Assembly (NCBI GenBank): GCA_002284615.2 | Contig: MU070404.1 | Coordinates: 1 to 13,676, forward strand | DNA: 13,676 nucleotides | From: Dunaliella salina | Lineage: Eukaryota > Chlorophyta > Chlorophyceae > Chlamydomonadales > Dunaliellaceae | Reading direction: 5' to 3' | Shown: positions 1 through 8,660 of the stretch, piece by piece | How positions within the stretch are numbered: position 1 is the stretch's first letter | How the letters are laid out: each line of letters opens with the position of its first letter | Position numbers and translations under genes: made by a program | Notes under the pieces: model-generated | What the model was told of the DNA's origin: nothing | Databases searched by the model: none | What the model saw: the letters and a program-made list of their open reading frames with translations, nothing else

Positions 1-393
1 TTCATGGGCCCATTTAAGGTACTCAGAATGGTTGGAAATGTGGCAGTGCAGCTAGAGCTGCCAACAAGTTGGTCAAAGATCCATGATGTGTTTCATGTAA
101 GTTTGGTGAAGCCTTACTACTCCAAGAGTGGAGAGCCAAGTACCGTGTGTCCTCCTCAGCCAATGCAGTGGCTGGAGGGAGAGCCCATTTATACAGTGGA
201 TAGACTGGTGGGCCATCGCTTTGTGAAGCGTGGACGAAGGTGGTGCATCGAGTACTTGGTGAGGTGGAAGGACTATGGTCCGGAGAATGATACNTGGGAG
301 CCAAGGCAAAACTTGCTCACATGTAATGCTGAGATTCGTGCCTATAAGGCGGAGAGAGGCCTTGAGATATCGGCTTCTGATGAAGAGGACTAA
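1..393 (+). CDS. Ty3/gypsy retrotransposon polyprotein, 3' end: integrase C-terminal tail plus chromodomain (5'-truncated by window edge)
   Basis: The frame is open from base 1 and stops at TAA 391-393, giving about 130 codons of the end of a pol polyprotein. Residues about 3-38 match the integrase C-terminal module of Ty3/gypsy elements (GPFKVL near the start, then the hallmark KIHDVFHVSLVKPY). Residues about 60-108 form a chromodomain: a Y-V-x-R-L start, then the aromatic/charged core YLVRWKDYGPEND and W-E-P. In chromovirus elements this domain tethers the integrase to histone marks or other chromatin proteins and biases insertion sites. The N at 294 is in a codon ACN, so Thr is read whatever the base. 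The frame runs cleanly to a normal stop after an acidic tail (SDEED), so this part of the element is not visibly broken. The rest of pol lies upstream of the window. The family call is firm; the clade is not determined. Confidence 0.93.
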   Translation, partial: FMGPFKVLRMVGNVAVQLELPTSWSKIHDVFHVSLVKPYYSKSGEPSTVCPPQPMQWLEGEPIYTVDRLVGHRFVKRGRRWCIEYLVRWKDYGPENDXWEPRQNLLTCNAEIRAYKAERGLEISASDEED

Positions 394-880
394 GGAAAAT
401 CCGGGATTCCAGCTTTCCGCGAAAAGCACCACGGAAGGCACCACGGAAAGCGTCGCGGAAAGCTTGGGCAGTCCGCCGGACGGTCCGCCGGACGGTCCGC
501 CGGACGTCCGTCGGACAAATGTTGGTCAGGTGTCGGACGGGTGGAAATCCGGGCGCAAGAGGCGCAAAAGGCCAACATAAGAGAAATGGTCTGATAATCC
601 GGTGGTCCCTGGTTCGAGCCCGACTGGTTGCTTTTGGCAGAAAGGTGCAAAAGCGTGACGCGGCCTGAATGGAGTCCAAGGTGGAGTGCACATGCACTAG
701 CAGATCCAAGAGTGGATGCTGCGAGTCTTGCTCATCTCATGCAATACCACGTGCAAGGCGGAGGGTTGTCACACGGAGTAAGGGTGCCACGAAATTGCAA
801 GCCTTGTGATAGGTTCACCCCAAAGCTAGTCCCGCAGCCACTGATCATGGTGTGGGCAGCCCAGGAGCGTTGCAGCTAGA
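394..880 (+). mobile_element. 3' non-coding part of the Ty3/gypsy element, between pol stop and polypurine tract
   Basis: This stretch separates the pol stop from the polypurine tract and holds no convincing gene. It starts with structured DNA: a 12-bp inverted repeat (411-422 with 453-464), 12-bp-periodic GCACCACGGAAR units at 426-461, then palindromic GTCCGCCGGAC units at 471-516. A short overlapping frame (275-580) reads through these repeats and gives a PPDG repeat, which I take as a by-product. A tRNA-like B-box sequence GGTTCGAGCC is at 611-620, but its surroundings do not fold as a tRNA. Nothing else is recognisable up to 880. Confidence 0.6.
411..516 (+). repeat. 12-bp-periodic palindromic repeat block
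   Basis: AGCTTTCCGCGA (411-422) is exactly complementary to TCGCGGAAAGCT (453-464), giving a 12-bp stem. Between and overlapping these are three 12-bp units starting at 426, 438 and 450. They are followed by four near-palindromic GTCCGYCGGAC units starting at 471, 483, 495 and 506 (steps 12, 12, 11). The block lies about 20-120 bp after the pol stop. Confidence 0.85.
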
Positions 881-890
881 TGGGGGGGAA
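881..890 (+). promoter_or_regulatory. Polypurine tract (plus-strand primer site)
   Basis: The purine run GGGGGGGAA (882-890) directly precedes TGTTACG at 891. This is the usual arrangement at the junction of the internal domain and the 3' LTR of Ty3/gypsy elements, where RNase H leaves the purine primer for plus-strand synthesis. It fits the upstream pol end on the same strand. Confidence 0.8.
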
Positions 891-1084
891 TGTTACGAAG
901 AAGGTTGCAATAAGGTGCAACTGCAAAGAGTGCAGTTGAGGTTGGTTGAAAAGTGGTTAAATGGTGACAAGTGCTTGTGCTGGGTTCGACCCCCAGAGTA
1001 TTATACCCTCTAAATACTGGCGTTTGGGCCACGACACAAGCATACAGTAAGACAGCATAGCGTCCCTAAGGCTCTACCTTAACA
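891..1084 (+). mobile_element. 3' LTR of the Ty3/gypsy element, minimal version (right end uncertain)
   Basis: The LTR starts with TGTTACGAAG directly after the polypurine tract. TTAACA at 1079-1084 offers a right edge with a 5-bp terminal inverted repeat (TGTTA...TAACA) and a length of 194 bp. An AT-rich TATTATA-like box is at about 998-1004. A perfect tRNA-type T-arm (5-bp stem, loop TTCGACC) is at 980-996. The alternative is a much longer LTR ending at TGGACA 2450 (1,560 bp), which would take in the minisatellite as U3, a TATAAATTA box at 2090-2098 and AATAAA at 2336-2341. The 5' LTR is outside the window, so the two cannot be separated here. The left edge is much more certain than the right. 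Confidence 0.55.
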
Positions 1085-1640
1085 TGGCGTGTGGTGAGAC
1101 GCGGTGCTAAGGGAATGGTCAGTGGAGGGCTGGTCCTTTGCAATTAGCTGCCTAGGAGAACCTGGTGGCGAGTGCAGGGGGCTAGAGAGCGGCGAGCTTA
1201 CTGGCTGTTGGAAGGGGCTTTGGGGTGGTGTAAGCTCAAACACCCGCGGCTCTGGTGCAGGCAGCTGCAAATCACTATTCGGCACTCGCTGGGCTGGTCC
1301 CAGACCGCCCTGAGATTTTGATCTCGTGAGCGGCCCAAGATACCCTGACTGCCTCCTGTCAGGTGGGTCTATTGCTGGTTGCTGCGCACCCCTCAGGGGG
1401 CTCAAGGCGCTACTCAGCTGGAACCTAGCCTCCACGGGACCGCGCTAAAGAGNTGCGGCACAAGGGTGTGTGCGCTATGAGAGAGTGTGCCCAATGGAGA
1501 CGCACGCACAGATGTACGTACGCTGGGGATGGAGGACCAGGGAAGTGCACGCACAGAGACACGCGCGCAGGGGGTGCACGCGCAAGGGTACGGGTGCAGA
1601 AATGCGCGGGAAGACGAGGAGCGCAGCACAGCGTGTGCCA
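1085..1640. other. Non-coding stretch, no gene seen; possibly U3 of a long LTR
   Basis: No ORF here has a recognisable domain. About 1085-1430 is G-rich on the plus strand. About 1455-1640 is CA/GC-rich low-complexity sequence (many CGCACGCAC and GCGCGC words) that grades into the minisatellite. The N at 1453 marks an unresolved base. Confidence 0.5.
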
Positions 1641-2095
1641 CAGCAGGTATATCACCCACTGCACACTCGCCGCACAAAGAGCGCGCGCACAGGTCAAAGG
1701 AGCAGCAGGTATATCACCCACTGCACCCTGCTGCACAGTCTGCCACCTGCAACCTGCAAGGTCCTACCCTATGGCCTGAGAGCGTGCGTAGCAGCAGGTA
1801 TATCACCCACTGCACACTCGCCGCACAAAGAGCGCGCGCACAAGTCAGAGGAGCAGCAGGTATATCACCCACTGCACACTCGCCGCACAATCTGCCACCT
1901 GCAACCTGCAAGGTCCTACCCTATGGCCTGAGAGCGTGCGTAGCAGCAGGTATATCGCCCACTGCACACTCGCCGCACAAAGAGCGCGCGCACAGGTCAA
2001 AGGAGCAGCAGGTATATCACCCACTGCACCCTGCTGCACAGCCAGCCACCTGCAACCTGCAAGGGCCTACCCTACCACCTGGGGGGTCCTATAAA
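1641..2095 (+). repeat. Higher-order minisatellite, three ~151-bp units each of a 62-bp and an 89/90-bp module
   Basis: The word CAGCAGGTATATC starts at 1641, 1703, 1792, 1854, 1944 and 2006, giving steps of 62, 89, 62, 90 and 62. Short modules carry CGCCGCACAAAGAGCGCGCG. Long modules carry CCACCTGCAACCTGCAAG followed by GTCCTACCCTATGGCC. The second long module has the short module's CACACTCGCCGCACAA start where the first and third have CACCCTGCTGCACAG, so modules have been exchanged. All three forward frames stay open across much of the array because the units lack stops; the long ORFs here are by-products. Confidence 0.93.
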
Positions 2096-2450
2096 TTAGG
2101 AAGGGAACTCACCCAGTTCATTGGCATGGTAGGTGGTCTGCTAGTGTTGGTCAGCTGCAGCAGGGTTGCCAGGAAGGACCTTTGCAGTCGATGACGGGCT
2201 TAGCTCTGCAGTAAAGAGAGGAGGACACACCAGGAAATGTGAGTGACCTGGAGGAGGGTCCGTCCTTGAGAGAGGAGGAGGGCAGGGTTATCACACAGGC
2301 CTTCCGGAGGGAGCCGACTGGCGACCGACGAGTAAAATAAACGCCTCGAAGGGCGGATGGGAAGCAAGGGGAGGAAGGGAAGAGGAGAAGGGAAAAGGGG
2401 AATACTGTTGTGGGAATACTGTTGTGGCTGACGTGGCACTCAGATGGACA
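2090..2450 (+). promoter_or_regulatory. Possible R-U5 end of a long LTR: TATA box, poly(A) signal, CA end and primer-site-like TGG
   Basis: TATAAATTA (2090-2098) is followed 238 bp later by AATAAA (2336-2341). TGGACA then ends at 2450, and TGGTGCCCCCC starts at 2453, where a primer binding site would lie. A 14-bp tandem duplication GAATACTGTTGTGG occupies 2400-2413 and 2414-2427. The order TATA, poly(A) signal, CA, TGG is LTR-like. However, the TGG sequence does not match a tRNA 3' end that I can place (the implied T-stem lacks the invariant C61), so this is only a candidate. Confidence 0.3.
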
Positions 2451-2496
2451 GCTGGTGCCCCCCGTGGCTCACAGGGTTGTAACTGAAGCACACTGA

Positions 2497-2817
2497 GTGC
2501 TAAGGATGACAGCAAGCTGCTATACAAGCAAGAGTGCTGGTGCGGGCAAGGGGAGAAAGCAGAAGAAGTCCGGTGAGGGGCAACACAGTTGCTTCGCCGG
2601 AGGGGCTCTTGTAATGGCTGGAAGTTTGCTGACAGGAGTGGAATTGCTGCCCCTTCTGCTAAGGCTGCTCACCTGCGCCTCGGCTGCGCGCTGCAATGAG
2701 TGCTGCGCGGCCTCGGCTAAACAGCTGGGTGTTGCAAATGGTCAATTGAGTGACCAAGATACTACGCTGAAGGAGGTCAAGCCTATGCCATGGCACCCTG
2801 GGTGCAGGCTTGCCTAG
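2497..2817 (+). other. Unrecognised ORF, probably not a gene
   Basis: About 106 codons are open if a non-ATG first codon is accepted; the first internal ATG comes a few codons in. The product starts with a Lys/Gly/Ser-rich stretch (GAGKGRKQKK) and has a Leu-rich patch and several Cys. No family is recognised. If the LTR right edge at 2450 is real, this would be the start of an internal region, but it does not look like gag. Confidence in translation is low. Confidence 0.12.
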
Positions 2818-3615
2818 TTTGCCGTTGTGGACTTAAGGCCCGAGGGGCTAAGCAGGATGCCTGTGTGGGCTTACACTCTGCGCACGGAGCTGGGTTCAAC
2901 TGGGGCCGGAGCCATGCATGAGAGGAAAAGATCCTAGCACTGCTTCCACCTTTCTTCTTACCAGACGTTCCTTGTTACGCTGGGCTCTCAATTGTTGCTT
3001 CGAGGACGTCTCCCACAAGGCACATTAATTACAAGAGAGAGAAGCGAACGACAGCTGGGAACAAAACTGCACAAACCGAACTAACCACAGAGGCCACAGG
3101 AAAAAGGCAGAAGAAGAAATAATTTTATTAAAAAGCTAACTGCAAAAGCAGAAGCCTCTGAGAGCCTCAGACAGACCACACGAAGACAGACACTGAGAGT
3201 CGGGCTCTTACGAGCCCTCCTGAAGACACAAAGACAGAAAGGGAACAAGACTACTGGGGACACAAGTCTGAAAACCGGAGAAGTAGCAGGACTGAGGCTG
3301 CAGTTGCTCCCTGAGGAACACACACGCTGAACACAGGCAAGTCTGCCCAAGACAAGAGAGCGAAGCATCCTAAGCTAACTAAAGACACAAAGCAGCGGAA
3401 CTGGAATCCTTCTAAGTTGCTCTTCAAGGAGCCTGCACAAACCGAGACAGGAGGTTTAAGCCTCTTAACAAGAAGGGGTCTGCGCATTGACACGCGCGCC
3501 CTAACACAAAACTGCTCACACACGAGTCTGGCTCCGGGGAGTCCATAACACATCCAAGACAGGACTAAAGACGAAGGTCTAGCGGCCCAGGAGGGTCCAG
3601 CTCACACTTCAAGCA
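2818..3615. other. Non-genic stretch with strong A/T strand asymmetry
   Basis: No plus-strand gene is seen. In 3061-3360 I count 119 A and only 35 T on the plus strand, a marked skew. The minus strand therefore has long Cys/Ser/Leu-rich frames (3081-3368, 3251-3553) that look compositional. The minus strand has AATAAA (plus-strand TTTATT at 3124-3129), which could serve as a poly(A) signal for a minus-strand transcript, though no matching coding region is identified. Confidence 0.4.
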
Positions 3616-3653
3616 GGGGGGGGGACGGACAAAGCGTCCGTCCCCCCCCCCCC
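3616..3653. repeat. Perfect inverted repeat: G9-ACGGAC hairpin with GTCCGT-C12
   Basis: Nine G plus ACGGAC (3616-3630) pair perfectly with GTCCGT plus nine C (3636-3650), giving a 15-bp stem and a 5-base loop AAAGC. The C run continues to 3653. The stem is almost all G:C and is flanked by unrelated sequence. It could be the tip of a fold-back element, a block to polymerases, or two homopolymer runs around a small palindrome. Confidence 0.9.
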
Positions 3654-3943
3654 TCATTCACGCACACAAGGAGGGGATGACACAAGCAAGTTCCACACAC
3701 ACACTAGCTAGCCCAGATTCCAGGGCATGGGAAGTCTCCTGCAGGGGCATTGCTAATCTATGGGTTTGAGACCGAGCCTGCACGCAGCGGCTTTCCTATG
3801 GTACACCTAATTTACAAAGGCGCAGCTCCACGGCAAGGCGCCTGACGCAGAATGCACGCGCACGCCCACGCGAATGACACTACCTGTACTACATTAGTAA
3901 CGATATTACCAATCAATCCCAAAGGCACTTCCTATGTTCATTT
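3654..3943. other. Intergenic stretch, nothing recognised
   Basis: This is mixed sequence with a short ACACACAC patch near 3696-3705. There is no ORF of note, no RNA gene and no clear repeat. Confidence 0.5.
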
Positions 3944-4357
3944 GTGTTAAAGAACTTGAGAGGATGGGCCAAACCCGGAAATGCATTTATAACCAGGTAC
4001 ACCAAAGTACGGTGCAAATGGCAGGTACTCACTTTGCCTCTTGTTCTAGGAGGCCCACCTCTTGAGGCAGCACTGGCAGGTTTTCCAGCAAGAAAAATAT
4101 TTCTCATCCCCAAGCACGTCCGAGACCTTTCCAAGGGCAAAGCTGTTTATGGGGTGGATCTCTCAGGGTATCTGGGGCCTGACGGTCTCTGGTCTCTAAT
4201 AGGGTGCCTGGAGCCTTATGATAACTGTTCACAGAGAGCTTCAAACAATGTCATGCTGCTGGTTTCTCATCCTGACGTATACAATTTCTGGCTGCTCTGG
4301 CGGTCACCCTTTTTGAAGCAATGCAACGTGTGCATGACAGTTGGTGTGGAGAACTGA
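3944..4357 (+). other. Unrecognised 137-codon ORF, or an exon starting about 4051
   Basis: The frame is open from 3944 to TGA at 4355-4357. A good 3' splice-site-like sequence (pyrimidine-rich, ending TTGTTCTAG) finishes at about 4050, so the protein-like part may be an exon starting GAGGCCCACC. From there the product reads with ordinary composition, for example FPARKIFLIPKHVRDL and YGVDLSGYLGPDGLW. I recognise no family. No clear partner exon lies within the next kilobase, so it may be a fragment of another gene or of a mobile element, or chance. Confidence 0.25.
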
Positions 4358-5059
4358 AGTTTAAAGCTCATCATGAGCATACCTGACATTGCCTCTTGAG
4401 CCATCTATGAGCGTAAGGCTGTTCTCTAGCTGTCTATGCATCAAATGGTAACACTGGAGCGTGTTTTCTTGCATCTGACACTTCTGCACCCTGATGGAGT
4501 CGGTGCATAACTGTGCATGCTTATCTTGATGGATCTATAGAGTGGCTGTATGCATGATTCTTTACAGCAATCAGCACTTCTGAATTCAGCACAAGACTTT
4601 GCTTCCGCATTCAGATGATTGTCACATCAAATTAGTGGCATTGCTGAATCATGGTTCTAACAAGTATGTATTGCCTGCTTTAAGTACATTAAAAGTGTAA
4701 TGACAGTGATTGAGCATGACATGATATTGGCAAATGCAGCTTTGTGAACCTATCCTGTCCTACCCTATCCAGGCACCTAAGTTACAAATTACGGTACTCC
4801 GAATTCAATCACCGTGACGTTTCATCTCCTTGTACAAGTGCCACTTTTTTGAGGAAAAGAAAAGCATGGTGTGTGTAAGTTATGCAAAAAAGGAAAAAAA
4901 CCTAACAGTCAGCGCTGGAACTAATAGTGAGCCCTACCAACGTAGACTTTGCTATGAGCAGTAGCATAAATAATATGGGTCCAGCGTGTCGTCGGCAGCC
5001 ATCCATCCAGCTGCGCGCCTCGCTGTCCTGTACGCAGCCCGCCCTGTAGCCCCCTCCCC
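4358..5059. other. Intergenic stretch, nothing recognised
   Basis: This is AT-richer sequence with no convincing ORF, repeat or RNA gene. The last ~100 bp (G/C-rich, read on the minus strand as GGGGCTTGGGGGAGGGGG) follow the last recognisable LINE coding sequence and are probably its 3' untranslated end. Confidence 0.4.
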
Positions 5060-6800
5060 CAAGCCCCTTGCTTATGTTGCAAAATTGGATAGTGTATTTG
5101 GTGTAGTTAATTTTTGTTAGGATCTTTTCAGCACGATAGTGGAGTTCTTTTGCAATTTTGTGTGCTTTGTCTTTGGTTACACCAAGTTTGCAGAGAGGAT
5201 AAATAGTGTAGGGATTGGGGTTATCCCTGGGAAGTTCCAGGATAGGACATCTCCAGATTTTCGAATGCAGCCTAATGGGTGATCACAGGTTTCATGAAAC
5301 GGTTTCAAGAAACATGGCCCGGGACGCGGGAGGTTCGGGGTTTGACCCTGGGTACTGGTGAGATTTGCCTTGAGCAAATAGGTCCTCCCCTTAATCAATG
5401 CTATCGAACAATGTCTAAAAGCGCAGCTTTTCCTTTTCCTCTAGGGATTGCAGATAGTTCCAACAACTCCAATCAGTATGGTGTGCAATGTGACTCTATT
5501 ATTGCAGTGTGTGCCCTGAAGGGTTTTCTGCGTAGGCTCTCAATGGTGTGTTTGCGCTGATTTTGTGCAGTGCGGAGTGTTTGTTCAGGTTCGGAGTCGG
5601 AGCAAAATTTCAGCTCAATGAGGATATCTCTGTCTCTGGGATTCTATTTCTGCGGGTGATGTGTGGAGTCTCTGCCTTCAAGGGGCAAAACTATCATGCC
5701 ATCAGGGCGACTGAGCTGTGCATTTGGTGGTTGTGTGAATGGACGCAGCCAATCTGGAATGTTTTGGTGGACACCATTTGGAATTTCCATCTTCAGGGAG
5801 CATAGCCTCTCTGTGTGGCATGCATCTATAGAGACAAAATAAGAGTTATAATCTCCTTTGCTGATTGCTTCACCGCAGATGCTGAGTGCTTGATGGTGGC
5901 GATTTATGTTCATTTTGTTTATCTGTGGGTGACTGCATCTGAGTAGGGTACGGGAGGTGCTATCAGGTGCGCCACAGAGAGGACAAAGAGAAGGCCCATG
6001 GTGGCCACTGAAGCGTCTGGCATTTTTGCCATTGTGTAAGGTGCCTGTTCGATATTGAAGGACATTGGTATGTTCTTTGAGGGTCACAGCTTTCATATGC
6101 CAGAAAGCATTACTAATTTTGAAGCTGGCAGCGGGATGAGTATTGGACATCCTGAGCAGGTTCTGCCAATTTTGGAAGCTACAAGTGCTAAGGTTTGCTG
6201 TTCCCAATTCGTGCTTTTCATGCATCGTTTGTTCAAGTTTGTCTTGGAGGTTTGAAAGTGGCCTGTATCCTGTGTGAGAGCTATGTGTTGTGACACACGC
6301 AGCAAGCCAATAGGGGTGGAAGAAGGATTTTCTGTCTGATTGATAGAGACGTTAGCTTCATCAGGTAGCATAGCTGCTTGAAGTGCAAGAGCATCTGCGC
6401 CTTCATTACCAAGGATGCCACTGTGTGATTTCACCTTGTAGATGTGTACAGGGCCCTCTGTAGCTCAAATGCAAGTTATAATCTCTTTGAGTAATGGTGT
6501 GTATAAGTGCATGGACATATCCATAGGTTTCAGGATCATGTTTCTGATCTGATTCAGTGCTGAAGATCTTTCAGTCGCAGTTGAAGTGTGCCCTTGCTGT
6601 AAAGCGACCACAGTTGCAGCGAGCTCTGCCCTGTTATTGTACATGTGGGTCCATGGCCCTTAAGATTTATTGTGCAGGTGATGGTTTTAGAGTAAGGATG
6701 TCTTCCGGGATGAAAAAGATGCTCCTGCCTGCTACTTATTCCTGTTGTTGGAGTATATGACACTGTCATGTATAAATGTTAGGTGTCGCTATCCTGGGAT
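5060..6800 (-). pseudogene. Broken LINE (non-LTR retrotransposon) 3' half: RNase H, CCHC-like knuckle and C-terminal domain
   Basis: Read on the minus strand, the order of conserved pieces is that of a LINE ORF2 C-terminal half. Between about 6760 and 6380 lies an RNase H domain: NRAELAA in one frame (about 6620) and KSHSGILGNEGADALA at 6434-6384. Next, in the frame of 6225-5644, come TGTLHNGKNARRF and a zinc knuckle CPLCGAPDSTSRTLLRCSH. RPDGMIVLP and ILIELKFC follow before the C-terminal KLGVTKDKAHK and HYRAEKILTK (about 5190-5110). Breaks: a frameshift inside RNase H, TGA at 6475-6477, a frameshift before 6225, TAG at 5644-5646, TGA at 5473-5475 with a further shift, and a 224-bp insertion at 5218-5441. 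The reverse transcriptase itself is not visible, so the copy is 5'-truncated. LINE-like sequence may extend to about 7010. It is a dead copy. Confidence 0.85.
5209..5450. mobile_element. 224-bp insertion in the LINE, flanked by 9-bp target-site duplications
   Basis: TAGGGATTG occurs at 5209-5217 and again at 5442-5450. Removing 5218-5441 plus one copy rejoins the LINE in a single frame across the site (GTICNP directly into YTIYPLCKLG on the minus strand). That shows both the insertion and its exact borders. The insert starts GGGTTATCCCTGGG and ends CTTTTCCTTTTCCTC. I see no terminal inverted repeats, no coding capacity and no clear A tail. A B-box-like GGTTTGACCC is at 5339-5348. It could be a SINE or a small non-autonomous DNA element (9-bp duplications are typical of Mutator-type elements). 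The event is certain; the class is not. Confidence 0.85.
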
Positions 6801-7518
6801 CTTTGGGTGTAGGGGTCGTAGGTCTGGTTGTGCGTCAGGTCTCATGGTTTTTTTGTTGGCTGCAGACATCAAAAAGGTTGTGTGTGTGTTGTGATGCAAA
6901 AGTGCAGACCTTTTCCTCCATGTGCTAGGTGCTCCGAAACAGAGGGAAGTGACTTGTTGCTCTGCATTCTGTTGACTGCTTCTGTGGCACCATTTCCCTA
7001 CAAGAATGTCTCGTTGTGAAACCTCGATCCATTTTAGGTTATCATGGAGAGACTTTGCTTTCCCTCATTGTTAAATGGCTTAGGCTGTTGCATCTTAACT
7101 TATGGAGCAGTATAGTTGATACGAAAGTGCTAAATCATCCCCAAAGCTTGAAAAAAGAGGCAGGTCAGAGGAGAAACGCTAACAGTGAGTTTCCATACGT
7201 CTACGCTCCAAAGAACCAACTTACAATAAATGATGGCGCTCCTGGTGAGCATTTTCATGCCTAAGTTTTCAAAGGTGTGCTTCTTGCAGCGCACTCAGCC
7301 CAAAGCAGACTTGGAAAGAGGAGCCAAAAATTAGATCTTTAAGACTCTTGTCAGAAGAGCAGTGCGATATTGCTGACAGGTGGAGCACTCTGGATAAGGA
7401 ATTAGGTTGGGCCATGCATCAGTGTCAGATGACTCATACGCATCATGGTGAGGTATCATTTGTGTGCTTGCTTGCATGTGTTTAGGACAGTACCAGCCAG
7501 GGGAATCAAGGGAACAAA
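6801..7518. other. Probable further LINE-derived or intergenic sequence, no gene
   Basis: On the minus strand a frame without obvious domains continues upstream of RNase H to about 7010 and may belong to the same LINE. Beyond that, to 7518, nothing is recognised. A short minus-strand patch near 7430-7340 (PECSTCQQYRTALLTRVLK) looks protein-like and may be another relic, but I cannot assign it. Confidence 0.3.
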
Positions 7519-7531
7519 GGGGGGGGGGGGG
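7519..7531 (+). repeat. G13 homopolymer
   Basis: Thirteen consecutive G, about 57 bp before the long (TG)n run. Confidence 0.95.
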
Positions 7532-7585
7532 AAGGCTTGGGCATGCACGTGCATCAATATTGATTTCGCGCGTATGCATGCACGC

Positions 7586-8414
<829 letters not shown>

Positions 8415-8660
8415 CACGTCGCCCTCGTACGTGCACACACAAACGCAGGACACAATCACCCACCCGTCTGAACAGTGGCAGGCGCGAGAGGAGGAACCAG
8501 CGCTTGGCGGTGCAATCGATTGGTAGTGATGTTGCGAGCCAATGGGCTGGCGACATCACCACTAGCCCGACCGTCCAGCTCATTATGGAGCAGGCCTCCA
8601 GCCACATAGACACGCATGCAGCATCAAACATCGTCTCGCAGCTTGCCGGAGTCCTTGCAG
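8415..8660 (+). CDS. Host gene exon A (right end firm, left end uncertain), helical extracellular-type protein
   Basis: The frame ends ...IVSQLAGVLA with one extra base G before the donor GTAAGG (8661), a strong 5' splice site. The last base joins CC of the next exon to give Ala, so the phase matches. The convincing protein part starts about 8507 (RLAVQSIGSDVASQW, then TTSPTVQLIMEQASSH). The stretch before it is Arg-rich and less protein-like. Possible left borders are CAG 8414 (best pyrimidine tract), CAG 8481, CAG 8500 and TAG 8526. The pattern of Ala/Leu/Ser/Gln helices recalls the REJ/GAIN-type region of polycystin-1-like proteins, a weak resemblance. Confidence 0.6.

Noticed and set aside
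560..640. Possible tRNA gene with B-box GGTTCGAGCC at 611-620
   Set aside because: T-stem, anticodon stem and acceptor do not pair, and no good A-box lies at the right distance.
1641..2095. CRISPR-like spaced repeats
   Set aside because: The modules are contiguous and related over their whole length, with no unique spacers, and the setting is eukaryotic.
1487..2194. 235-codon plus-strand ORF and overlapping frames
   Set aside because: It runs through the minisatellite, where all three forward frames are largely open; there are no family features.
3081..3553. Two Cys/Ser/Leu-rich minus-strand ORFs
   Set aside because: They come from the A-rich/T-poor composition of the plus strand; the two frames overlap and neither shows a domain.
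5300..5360. tRNA-derived head of the 224-bp insert (GGTTTGACCC)
   Set aside because: The T-stem pairs only partly and the A-box match is poor; kept only as a hint that it might be a SINE.
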